Assembly: GCA_963978905.1 (NCBI GenBank)
Contig: OZ022259.1
Coordinates: 45,092,727-45,156,726 of the forward strand
Direction of reading: 5' to 3'
DNA from: Trichostrongylus colubriformis
Taxonomy: Eukaryota > Nematoda > Chromadorea > Rhabditida > Trichostrongylidae
Length of the DNA: 64,000 nucleotides
Shown here: positions 13,827 to 26,800 of the stretch, piece after piece
Layout: each line of letters starts with the position of its first letter
How positions within the stretch are numbered: the stretch's first letter is position 1
The notes under the pieces: model-generated
Databases searched by the model: none
What the model was told of the DNA's origin: nothing
The model's input: the letters and a program-made list of their open reading frames with translations, nothing else
Translations under genes and position numbers: made by a program

Positions 13827-16800
13827 AGGTGTATACGTGTGTCCTGGCAGTTCCTTGTATGACCAGGCGATCGAATGTGGTCCACGCACGGCTCTTTGTG
13901 ATGCTATGTAACTCGAGTGTGCTGTACTGTAGTCGTAATCGGTGAGTCTCGTGTGGCGCGCGCACTGTTTCACGAATGCTGTCCGTGTTTGTGCAAGCGA
14001 CGACTTCATTGTACGCGAAACGTTGCCGATTTTAGCTCTGTACGCACGGCTCGCGGGTCCCAGCGTTGTCGTCCAAAAGGCGATAGCGTACCGAAAAAGC
14101 AACACCACACACACACAAAATCCTTTGTGTGGTCAGTTTAGTTCAGTACGGTCGTCGAGTGTCCCGAGAGATCTCATGACTGTAACTATACGTTCTGAGA
14201 GGCACTGGCCCCTTTGTGCTATATTTATAGCGATGTGATATTGGAATGTTTGAATTTTTCATAATTACAGTGAAAAATATTATTTGCTCGACTGCTTTGG
14301 GAATTTTCCGGTCACGGTGGGTGATCATCGCATCTGTCTACACTGTCCAAAGCCTTTTAATATTTTGTCAATTTATTTTATATTTTTTGAGACAATTTTT
14401 ACATGTCTGACGGATTACTACCGAATTGATTTTCGATGCTATGGCACCTTGATCTCGAATTTTAAAGCACAGACATGTCGGAGAAAATTATTCCAGCTTT
14501 GTGAACAAAGAATTCTTAAGCTTCCAAAAGCAAAAAGCACATTCTTTCCCTTATGGATCATGGATTGCGCCATGCGCCTTACCTACAATCAAGTTTGTGC
14601 ATAAAGCGATGTCGAAGGTCATTGAGCAGCGGTTTGTCACGATGTGTGCAATCAGCGTTTTGCCTCGTTTTGGCTTGTTTTCACGTAAGCAAGCTGATAA
14701 ATAAACATCCTGAGTAAGCACCTATACTTTTCACATAAATTAGTCACTGTGTAAGAAATAACGAAAAATGGGTGTGACCGTACTACTGCTGCATTCAAAA
14801 ATTCTTTCTAGTGAAAATTAACTAGTTTTTCATAGATAACTATGATAAAAGTGAGCAGCAGCATTCCTCACTCTTTCTGACTATTCAAGGTACGGTAACC
14901 ATACGATTTCCTACTCCTGTCTCTTTCTTTGACTTTTCTTTTTTTCCATTTTGTAACGTTTTTCCTCCTGCTCGCAATTTTTCTACGTCAGCTGTCAAAT
15001 CTAAAACTATATTAATGTCTCTATGGGTTTCAGAGCACAACCTTGTTTCTCTGAATTCTCAGATTTTCCATGTCTTTATGGATCCTTTCACTAGATCTAA
15101 GCCCACAGTAAGAAGTAGACGAATCGCAGTTACTTTCCATTTCTTCTCTTTCCGTGTTACTACGGTCGATAAGCCATTTTCCTTCACGCACAACGTTTTT
15201 ATTTGTGGAATCGCAACAAGGAAGCAATTTATTTGTTAGATGTTGTAATGCGTAGGTCGTACTCTTGGATTGAAATGATGTCTTTTGTGTTCAACTGTTG
15301 AGTTGCCAATCTACAAATCTAAGTGCTTATCATTATTTCCATTTACTCTGAGCAACCTTTCAATTATACGATTTCAAGGATGGTATTTGTACGGTGGGGT
15401 TTCTCTCACGAATTTCCAGCTTTTTTTGATTAATGCATTTGACTTTGCTCCGCTGTTTTATTCACTAGAAAGACTGTAGCACCCAACAGTACGAAAAAAT
15501 CCGAAAACAAAAATTATATTTCTCATTTTAATATGAGAATTTGGATGGGGTGAGCTGTTTTATACCAAGCACTTGCTACCCGTGATACATAGAGTCGCTC
15601 CTTAGGTAAGTCGATGAGAATTCCTGACTCGTGATGGCACCCATCCAATTTTACTACTGCCATATTCTCCTAAATATCTGGTCTTTCTTTTGTAACTTTT
15701 TTCCAGGAATCCAGTTTTTCTATGGAAAAAACTTGTAAGACAATCATCCCCAATAATTTGGCTACTGATTGTCATCATAGTGCGGTAGCGGATATTCCGC
15801 ACAGTAGGTGGAACCTTAGGGCCTCCGAAGACGACGATTCAGTCGAAAGCTTAGACCATTGAATAAATGCTCTACCAATGAACCTCAAAAGGCACAAACT
15901 AATTTAAAAATCCCTAATGGTGTTAATCGCCATAACGAAATTATTCTATCACAGATTGATTTTCGGAGGATTGACTGGGCACAATTGGAGTAGCTCAGAT
16001 ATTTCCGTTGAGATATTTCCGGATGATGGCTATATTTGAAGATATTTTTTTAAACACCATGGTTCTTGTATGACCTATGATCTTTCCCCCTATATCCTTC
16101 TGAGTGGTCCCATACAAAATATACCAAACACTTGATTACCGTTTCTACACTTAATATCATAGTAAGATCAGATGGACGGTTGAAGGACGGGCGGTGCTGG
16201 CGCGCGCGGGTTCGAGACGATTAGTACGATTATGTGTTTGTATTTGTCATTTTGTTGACTTGTGAGGAATGTACGGGGTTGGTGAAGAGAGTGCAGTCAT
16301 GGGGACGTCCACGAGGGTATGCAGATCTTCTGGACAGAGCGCGCGAACTGCGTGCAAACTGGAAGAGTGTCGTGATGAAAGGAGTGTGCTGGCTAGTGAG
16401 ACAGTTTTAGAGTACTGTCTCGGCTTTGGATGACAGTTATGCAGCAAAGCGTGCGCGCAGCTTCTCGACGGCTCTCTGATAGCTCTAACCGATGAAGGTG
16501 CGACAGCCCGCCGCCACTGTCAGCTGCGGTGTGTAGAGTCGTGACTTAACGATTTGGTCATTGATGACATGGCTCAGCGTCTTGCTGTTTCCTTATAGAA
16601 AGCTGCGAGGTTGTGCTCAGGGTTTCCTGGAGCCATTCTGTCCGGATGAGATGACTTATGAGTTCTCACCCTAGATAGGTAACCCTTTCCCCACTGCACG
16701 AGTTTTCCGACTGACTGATATTAATTCAAATTTTTTCATAGGTTTCTGTAGCATTTTCCGTTGTTTTGAATAAATAAACAAGTTTTCAGTCAGATTTCTG

Positions 16801-17796
16801 CTAAGGTATAACAGTCCTCCCATATTTCTAGTATTCGAGAGTGTACTGGCATAATGTTATTGATTAACAAACTTTCCAGTCTTTATCCGGAACCGATTTT
16901 TTTCTGTGGAACGCTTTTTTTTCTGCGAGATATCAATTTACATTATCCAGAAGTACTTCATTACAGTCATATTGTACACGATCGATTTTCTTCTGATTGT
17001 GGCGTAGATATGTAAATAGTACATGTAAGCTTTCATAAGGTTACAGTACTGTGATGGTTGAAGCTTCGACATCACCGGGTCCGTTCGAGCCCAAAGTCCT
17101 TTGAAGTGATCCTTCAACCACTCGAACGATTCTGTAATCAATTTACCTATACTTCTTAACCATTTGTAATTGATTTATTAGAGCGGGTCGATTCATCTTA
17201 GGGGGGAGGGGGGGGGGGTGCGGAGAGGGGTGTGGTAGGGAGGACTTCTCCAGGTTTTTCTTATTTTATGCAATATTGATGTAGCGCTGTTTCGAAGCCG
17301 CATGTCCACAAAAATTCACTAAAACCAAATGACAAGTAAGCGTTAGATTAATGAAGAAATTATTAAATAAAAAGTATCGAGATAAATTATTCAGATTCAT
17401 ATTGTTGCCAGATATTTGGATAAATTTCGATTTAATTTCTACATTGATCGTGAATGAAAAATCATAAAACAAAAAACATAATAAAAAAAGTATTGAAGTT
17501 CGGCTGAACTCCTTTCACTCCTGTACTTTTTCTACAGAAATTTTCGATTTTTCAAACGTTACGTCGACAACATGACGTGGCTGTGGAACCGTTGTACCCA
17601 GTTCTGCAATCAAAACTCACGTTTTCTTCGTCTTTATAGCTATGTAGAGCGGGATATTTTCGAATATCTGTTTCCATTTGCCAGTTCTCCATTTTGCCTT
17701 TTATGTGTTTTTTTCTGTGTCAAATTTGCCTGTCGTCGCGTTTATACAGCGAGCGTGGCATTCATGCTGAAGTTCTCTTGCCAAGACTAACCAGCA

Positions 17797-17845
17797 GTTT
17801 TCAGAAAAGACATAGCCGCCGCTGCATGTTGCGACGACGAGTGCT
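17797..17845 (+). promoter_or_regulatory. Likely trans-splice acceptor and 5' UTR of the BED/STPR gene
   Basis: GTTTTCAG ends at 17804, and 41 nt then lead to the first ATG of the gene at 17846. No upstream coding exon in phase was found, so spliced-leader addition, as in most nematode mRNAs, is the simplest reading. Confidence 0.5.
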
Positions 17846-20800
17846 ATGTCAGACTGTTTGAATCCGTTCGCTGCCCTACTGCAACCAGCACAACTTGCGG
17901 CAGCCTTTCAACAAAACGTAAGTGACATCATTTTCTGATAAAATGATGAACACGCACACACAAACAAACAAACAGTTCGTGCGTTGTCGTGATTTTTGTT
18001 CAGCTGTTCAAACAGTTATGTTCGACGAAAGGAGCATACTTGAAAGTAATTCATTTGAAAAGATTTCTGTAACTTCTGAATCATTCCCATCCGAACAGGA
18101 CTGCCGGTAAAATGGAAATTCTCAAATTTCTCTTGTTGATGTTCTAATTTTTTTATTTCACTTATCGGAAGAGGGGAAAGGGGGTTACTAGATTCAGCTC
18201 TCACAGATTGCTAAGCACCAGGTTTCCAACTAAGTTCAAGCGCCAGCTATCCCTAAATATGTTTGAATCTTTTACCGGATTGGAGAAGTTATTAGGGCTA
18301 ATCGCGCGTGTATGGCAAGTAATGCTATTGGCATTATTTGGAAAAAATATATTGGCAAAATTTGGCTATTTTCAGTGTAGTTTTCTTTCTAAGTAATTTT
18401 TCCAGTATTTTTTTCACCGTTATATCTTGTGCGCACCCACTATCTTAGGCACGTAGTAAAACTGGAGCGTTGGAGGTTGCGTTTACTTATCAACAGATCA
18501 AATATATCACGTTTTCACCGTGATTCATTGCGTTTCAGAGATATCATCGAAATAGCTTTGGGCCTATGAATCACCTTTGAAAGAGATTTCTCGAAAGTAT
18601 GAGTTTTACCGGAATTCAGAATCGTATCGCAATAGTGCGTAGCCGAAAAATTGTGCAAGGGTCGAGCAAACTGCGATGACGACCTTGCCTTCCAGAGGAC
18701 CTTTGTCTTTCTTAGTGGATAGCTCTGAGAAAGAGTATAATGCTAGATTAAAATGTCCAACTTCAGTGGCCTTCATTTCCAAGTTTCAGTTTGCGAATCG
18801 TCGTTTCCCCTCACGTTCTCTCTGCTTCTTTGAGGATTCTCGCTGGTAACTGTAAGCTGAACTGCGGGATTGTAGGGGTCGTACCGAAAAGGGTAAAAAC
18901 CCGATTTGCTGCTTGGGAACACTGTGCCTTGTATAAAGTTTGAAAGTCGAAGATAAGGGAAACAGTGATCATGCAGTTGTTTTATCATCGAGTATGTTGG
19001 TAACTAACCTTTACGCAAAATAAACTCTACTTCGGCGGGTACCTGACGGAGAAAATACCCCCCCCCTCCTCCATGGCTACGCTCGGCATAATGCACACAC
19101 TTGAGCAGATGTCTGACTCGTGCCTAACTAAAATTTCGAAGGATGCCCCTGGCTTCATAGAAGCCGTCTTCTTCAGCAGCTTCCACTTATTTTATGCCAG
19201 CTCGCCCCTTTTTTTCGGACCGACCGGCCTCTTTTGAGAATGAACTGTGGCAAGGGTTTCTATTTCTCGGGTTTTGGAACATTACATTCCGTTTCTCCTT
19301 CACTTTCGCACCACTAAACACGTTCACCTTTAAATTCCATGATCTTTCCATATTCGGCCCGAACTACCCCCATCACTGCCTTTACTTATTGATGTATATA
19401 TGAGGTGAGCCACCATGCTACCACGAAACGATTACAGCACCTGTTTATTATTGAATGTGATGATAGTTTGCGTCAAGCATGATAAGCTCTTTTCCGATCT
19501 CTTGGCATAGAAAATGCCGCTCCCCCCTCAAGTATACCAGATGATTACTTAACCTCACTTGAAATGAAATTAGTGCAGCATGGCTAATAAGTGGAAGCTT
19601 TAGAGTTCAAGTTAAAGTCATGACTAGCCAGCTATAAGTACAAGCAAATATGTATCAGAGTACGTAGTATAGCGGTTACACAATGTGTCACGCGCCGTTA
19701 ACAGTTGGCACGTTGCCATAAATCCCGATGACGATTCTTTGAGATGGCGATAGCATCGCTAAAGTTCAAAAGCCGTTGAACGTTGTGGGCTGAGCAGAGG
19801 TGGGTAGTCGATGCTGCTCCAGTCTTGAGAAGCGAGACCTCTTCATTCTTTCGTGGCTGATTGACTGGGGTGACTGTCGGACTGTTGGGGAGTAGATGGT
19901 ACAATGACAAGTGGCGCTGCTATCACTCAGGGATCGGGGATCAAGTCCATATTTAAACTCACTCAATTCAATGAAACTTTCCCTTTCTCTGGGATAATCC
20001 ACTTGACACCCATTCACTTCTTGTGAGGCGTCGATTAGCCTCGCATTCAATCGTTAGTAAATTTTCGAGTGGAAGTAGGATGTGGAGCGCGTTTTAAGGG
20101 AGAACAGATCATCATCATCGATCTTTATTAGACTGATACATTGAGTAAAGAACCTGTCCTTGATCAACGGACTCGAAACATGGAAGCTTCCAAACCATTG
20201 GTAGATCAATTGACTACACTTTCGATGCTGAAAAGAAGTCGAGTGCATGGCGTATCCCTAGTGCACTTCTCAAAATTGATCAGCTAATACTTTACAGTGT
20301 ACACAATTTATTGACTCGCCTGATGTTCGTTAATCAGTTTCATGAATGAATCGTGATAAATGATATGAGAAAGGGTGATACTTTGCAAGAACAGCCCACG
20401 TTTTTGTGTTGTTCAGGAAAGGTATTCTGAGAGGGTCACTCGATCTTCCAACTAATCCGACAAACTCCTTTTGAATGTCGACAAAACTTACTGAACAGGT
20501 TTCTTCGTCGTAGAAACTGTACTCACGAAAACTTGGAATAAACTGCAGCTTGCTTATGCAAGAGTTATCCCGGTATAGTATCGTAATGGGGATGGAAAAT
20601 GGAGATGGGGTATCTAGAATGGAGAAGGGGAAAGGCACCATGAAGCAGCATTTTTTGGCACTTATCACGTTTTTTGGAAGAATGAATGAAAGAATTAAAT
20701 AAATAAGAATAATATAAAATGAAATAAATATGTAAGATTTAAAGAGAAAGAGTTTAATGTAAAAAACACATGCAGCACTTGCACCGCCTACTTCTTTAGA

Positions 20801-23800
20801 TGTCACTTATTATTTGCAGTTTGGGTACGAAATTCCCAGATCGCAATTTCGGGCTCCCTCACCTTGCTTGACTCATGGGAAGGGTGGGAAAGGAGCAACG
20901 ATGTCTGTCGACGCTTCCGTACCCTTAATTACACCGAATCAACTCAAACCTGTCCTCAGAAACTGCCAGTGAGATCAAAACCACTCAGTCCACATGTTTT
21001 TATTGTTACGTGTAATTATTAGCGTATGATGGCAGATAAATAATTGCAAAAGATTGGTAAATAACAAAATGAGTAAATAAAATGCATCGATTCCTAGTCA
21101 GTATGAGCCCCTCTGTATTCTGTGATATGAAGTCACGTCCCTTTTTTTCAGAATGCGGATATAGCTGCGTTGGCGAACACGAATTCGTCCCCACCGTACT
21201 CGCAGGCGGGCACAGATCAGATGCAATACTCGACACCGGAGTCCTGTACAGATCAACGAACAGAGACGCCGTCATCCGATCAGCTGAACACCGAATTCAG
21301 CACCGCCAACGATTACTCGCCTGATAATGGCATTGGTACGGCCCTTCGTGAAATTCTGATGAAAAATCCCGTTTGAGAGTTGAAAAGCATATGTGCTCAA
21401 AAATGGGTATCGATTTTACGCGCGTCCAGCCCATACTTCTGTTAGCGCCACAGTTCAGAGTGTTGAAGCGCCCAAGGGTGGGGATCCGTGAACATCCTTC
21501 ACATCCCAAGTGTCCTCATGAGGACGGCCTTCTGTAGGAATTCCTGAAATATCCTTTTTAACATACATTATTGGCAGTACATATCTGGTTTTCTTGCCCA
21601 TTTATATCGCGTAAATATTAAGGATCGGATAGGGATCCATCACCAGACTGTGTCTCGACCTCATCCGGTGAACCGCATCTGCTCAGCGCGAAAGCGATTT
21701 CGGCCGAAGATGCTGAGCTCCAGCGACGTGAGTTACAGTTCTGCCTCTAGTACGCACGTATCGCCACTGAATCTGCTGTTTCCAGAAATCCTTCGCCTGC
21801 AATCGTTTAACAATGAGCTGAATGCTGAGAAAAAGCCCACGTTGAACCTGCTCTCATCATTCCATAACAATCCATTGTTAGCCGAAAAATTGGCCAACTG
21901 CATGATTCCCGGTATGCCGACACCTCCATCGGCTACCGTTCCGTTAGCGGCTTCACTTGGACAAACGCCAAATACCCACGAAGTGACGCCGACGAAACGG
22001 AAACGACAACGGAGGTAAGCTCTAAGTAGGGAATTTGATGGAAGATCGGACGGTATTGCTCACGTGTCGCCTGTCTGACTATCATAAGTCACACACCAGA
22101 TTTCGATCCACGTACCACAAAGATACTAACGGCGCTTCTTACCACACACTTCTGCCGCTCGAATAATCATAGACCCCTAAAAGGTTTGAAAACCTTCGTC
22201 AACGCTCCAATTTTGACCAAGCTTTTGTGTCAAAAGTTTGGAATTGCATGAGCGAAGTACCCTTTCAGAAGAACTTCAAGTGTGTATCAAGAGTACCGGA
22301 TTTCGCTCGGCATACGGCGCGCGGCGCTATGCGTGCGATTATGGTGTGCCCTATGTTGTTTGGTCTGGAGTGATTGCTCGTCTTGCGCCTTATTTTAGGC
22401 ATAATCGTCTTGAGACCTTCTACGCCTGGTGCTCCCAACTTCCTAAAATACACGGCGTAAGCTCTCAGTGTCGGCGGGAGCTCATCACTTTGTCCAAAAC
22501 TTCATAATTAAGTCCATCTGACAGTAACCGTAGGTGGTTATAACAGTGGAACGATCTGAGGCTATCGAGTGGTATTGCTAGGGCTACAGCGGAACGAGAC
22601 AACCTTTTTTCCTTGTTTAGAAATCCTGTATGGCCATATTTCGATGTCGTTGATGGTACGGCACGATGCAAACAATGTTTGTACAGCACAAAATCGGTGT
22701 TCAGTACGAATTTAAAAGTACACCTTCGATCGCATCATCGTGCCGATTACGAAAAGGTTTGTTGAACGTCTGATGTATATTTTTCCCTGGAGTAGTTTCG
22801 TAATAATCTATATGCCATGATGATCATTGGTTTAGTAAGCTGCTAGCTCGTTGATATACATATATGCCTGTTCCGAATTTCATTATATGGTATTCCTTGG
22901 AAAGACCAAAAAAGTTCATGTTTTTTAGGTGATCCAAGCTGAAGACGCCTTAAATCTGAATGCCTTGCTTTTGAGCGGCAATTCCAGTAAATTATTCTCA
23001 ACTGATTTGACACGGAAGCGAATGCCACCGATGACGAGCAGCATACTGATGACAATCAATAAATGTGAGTTTCCGTTATGTTATGCGCCTTTATGAATTC
23101 TTTACCAAAAATAAACAAGGGGTCGGAAAGGGGTGTGCTGGTGTGATTGAAATTGCTAATATTAGTAGTTGCTTACATGATTCTCTTGAGGAGGGGGCCA
23201 ATTAAAGACCATAAATTGAATTCCAGGAATTCCGAGATGTTCGATGAGGCTTTCAAATGTTTTACAGTGAGCACGCAACAAAAAATTCCAGTAGTGTTTT
23301 AGATCTTCGTCTCAAGTGATATCATGATCTTAAAGACCCGCATTGAAATTTAGAGCTGAATTTCACAACGCTTTAGCTCAGTTTCCAGTACACGAAGTAC
23401 TTGTGAAGGCAAATGTCTATGTAGCTGAAGTGTGAACATACTATTTTCTATGTGCATTAGATTCGGCTTGTAAGAAAACGGTGATAAACCTAATTTTCTA
23501 TGGGCATAGTCGGATATTCTTCAACTTCCACTTCTCCTACAGGAGACTCTATAAAATGGATAGCCAATAAATAAAGTGCGTTTCACTGTTATACATGCGT
23601 CCACCCCTTATTATAGCGGAATCGCTTCCGAAAGCTTTTCATTTTGGAGAGCATTTCTTAGGCTTGTAAGAAAAACTGTCAATTACAGTGGACGTATAGC
23701 TTGAAACGGTGAAATTTTTAAAAAATTGTAAAAAAGAAGTAAAAGCTTCTAAAACTTTGGAGGTAGGTTTATCACCGTTTTCTTATATGCTGAATCTAAT

Positions 23801-26800
23801 GACATACTTTGCAGAATTGAGCTCAAGCGTTTAGGACTTATTACGCTGAAATAAGAGGAGACGTGTAGTGGCAAAACGCACCGTATTATCAGGCAAGGGT
23901 AGAAATGGCGCATGTGCGATGCCGCAAAATCGCAGAATCGCAAAATCGCTAAGTCTGATGGCAGCTTTAGCTAAGGGGCAGCGTTTGTCATCCAGCTGGA
24001 CTAGATGTTTTTTGTTTTCACTTTCCCAGATGAACTAAAATACTGACTACAACATAAGCTTGAACTTGGCGTCGTCATATGAATTCTCAACGTGTTTGGG
24101 ATTCCCTGTGAAGAAATCGGATGCGTGGCACAACATTTGAGAATGAAACGATGCATTCTTCCCGCCATGTCCTCAAACCCGTAACTTACATTTCCAAATA
24201 GCACAGATCGCTTAAGGTTAACGCGCGCACTTGTCTGGAGCGATAAAATTTCGCAAGCAAGTATTGCTTTGTGCTTTGCTGTGGGTGTCGTGTGGTATGG
24301 TGTATCATTTGTACAAGATAACGTTTTGTCGAGCGCTGGTCGTCCGCGACATTTCAGCTCTTCACCCTCCACACACATCTCTGAGCTCATCATCAAATTC
24401 TGAGGAATTATTTCTGTATCCTTCTGTGCGTACATCTACCCTGGTTCATCTGCCTCTGTTCCCCCCATCACAAGAGCATTCAACCGCTCTGCTTTGGAGC
24501 AAACTGGAGATTGAGCAGGGTACGCTGAACCAAATCGCTGCTGTCTGCTCACTCGTTAATCATTTGCTATCAGTATGTTTGCCAACTGGTTAGAAATGGG
24601 TAAGTGGTGGCTCGTTCTTTGATTTTCGAGATAGTTTTCGTAGTGCTGAAGGCACAGATAGAATTTCCACCAGCCTTTCAACCTTTTGCGTCGATCGTTA
24701 GTGGCATCGTGAAGAAGGCCTAGATAGCTGACGAAAAACTCTGTATCCTTTCTGTGACAACTGGAGGACCTCATAGAAGAGGATTCGGAGCATGGGCGAG
24801 GTGTGAATCGACTGCTGTTAAACTCTAGTGGTGGTTACCTTTTCTGTGGAAAATCGAAGGGTCAGTCATCGAATAAGGGCCCGCGAAGGTTTGAAACCCA
24901 AAGTCGTATGACCCAGTCAGAAGCTTTCTACACGAGTAGTGAAATATGTCATGGATTTCTTGGATTAATCTATCCAACATCTTGGGAGGTGCCAATGATC
25001 CGTGGACAGGCGGTGACGGGCTCGGAAGATGAACTTCGGTTAGGGTATGGTAAGCTTAGGGTTGGGTAACATAGTTGGAAATACAAAGGTTTAGGATACG
25101 AAAGCAAATCTCTAATCTATCCTGGCAATGAAGGTTCACGGGCTAACTGCTGTGATCTGCTGGTTGTGTATGTGGGAGTGAGATGTCCGAGTTTATCCTG
25201 GTGGATGAAATACTTCTGATTGTTCAAGCTGGCAGCTTATAAATGAGAGATGCGGTGGAAAAAAATTGCAGTGAGCACTAAAGGATCCCAGTTTGCTCGA
25301 ACTCGGCCTCTTGCTTCCAAGAAGGTACCCATAGAAGTTTTTGAAATTTTCTCAGCTACTCTCTTCTGCAGCGTTCCAACGTTTATCGCAGCTGTAGTTC
25401 GGGAATGGTCTCGTCCAGGCTGAGTCTTCGGGCAAGTGCTGTATTTGCTCAGTCATCATTTCATATTGTATCAAAGCTTCAATATTTGCTTTGTATACGC
25501 CAATGCGTTGGTGGTCGTCAACGCGCCGCCGGCCAGCCTCGTTCGATCACATTGATCACCTGATCGCTTCGATTTCAATAAGATATGGGATTGGAAGCAA
25601 GCGTTTAATGGTGTGTGAAACACAACGCGCAGTCTTACCTAGAAAACTATAACAGTAGTGAGATGTGACAGAGATATCTCTGGCTCTTGAGATGGTTTCG
25701 AGTTGAGCAGTGAAGAACACAGCGAGGTGTACATAAGTCGGTAATTATAAATTCTCGTGTTCAACTATAATTTTTCAAACTAATTCATGATACTCCAGCA
25801 TTGTCTTGTCCCGAAGCCTCATGTTGATCTGAATATGTACTGAACAATGTGAGACTTGCAAGATTTATTCCAAAAGATTCAAAAACACTTTCACAAAAAA
25901 TGATTGCAAAAGAACGTTGCAAAAGTATTTTGAACTTTTATTGGCAAGCTTTCGGCGCTTAGCGCCTTTCTCAAGCCTGAAATGGTACAAATTAAAACCT
26001 ATCGAGAGACTCTATTTCAGAGTCGCTCTGGTTTATTTGTACTAAACCGACTTACTGCTGCCACCGGGTTACTATCCTTACCCTTGGTGGGGTCCTTGGT
26101 AGTGGAGCAGAATTGGTCGACCCACCCTGACCTAACCCTTAAATAGCGTAGACGTGCTGTGACTGTGATAGTGTTTGGTATCACATTCATTCCACAGTGC
26201 ATAACACTGTAGTCATGTGAATTTACCGTCGAAGAGCCGAATGAAGACGGCTTTGTTCCTTTCCTCAATACAAAAGTTAGAATAAACGGAGGAGGCAAGG
26301 AGCTCTGCTGGTACAAGAAACCAGCGTCAAAGAACATAATTATGCATGCTAGAAGTTGCCACCCTGCCTACATCAAGGCCGGTGTGGTTCACAACCTCAT
26401 CTTGACCACGGAGAAAATTTGTGCCCAAAGTTCAAATGGAGCAGATTCGGCGGTGGATCGCATCTTGAGCGAAAACGGATACACACGATTAAACGTGCGA
26501 ACATGGAGACCGTATTTTAGTGCAGACGGCATCCCCATGATAATGCCGTATGTCAACGAAAATATGGCATGGAAAGTCAACAGTGTGGTTAGGAATTCTT
26601 CGCTCCCTATAAAACTTGTATTCAAACCACCTCCAAATCTAAAACGGTTGCTCACCTACTCCAGACCCTATGAGGATAAATGTGGGAGGGAGGGTTGCAC
26701 TTATTGCACTAACGATAAAATATGCCAACTCCGGGGGTCAGTATACCTGATAGTATGTCAGGGATGTGGGCAAAAATACGTGGGAGAAACAAAAAAGCCC

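Larger units (their letters stand above)
1..17796. other. Region without a convincing gene; dispersed repeats
   Basis: No chain of exons with consistent phase was found on either strand. Open frames are short and mostly lie in repeats. The stretch holds copies of a family ending in CCAGGTGTCGAGGAAAATAG, two SINE-like copies, a 185-bp direct duplication, poly-G runs (10977-11000, 17203-17220) and a CpG-rich block at 8940-9290. About 2570-3480 is TG/TC-rich with no features I can name. Regulatory DNA for the downstream gene may be present near 16.1-17.8 kb but cannot be pinpointed. Confidence 0.6.

Noticed and set aside
21635..21785. Continuous reading of the frame through 21635-21785 as coding
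   Set aside because: A phase-matched 58-bp intron with perfect splice sites gives a better protein and agrees with flanking exons.
25830..26220. Hammerhead ribozyme in the Penelope-like arm
   Set aside because: Such motifs occur in some Penelope elements, but no CTGANGA/GAAA core was seen on either strand by eye.
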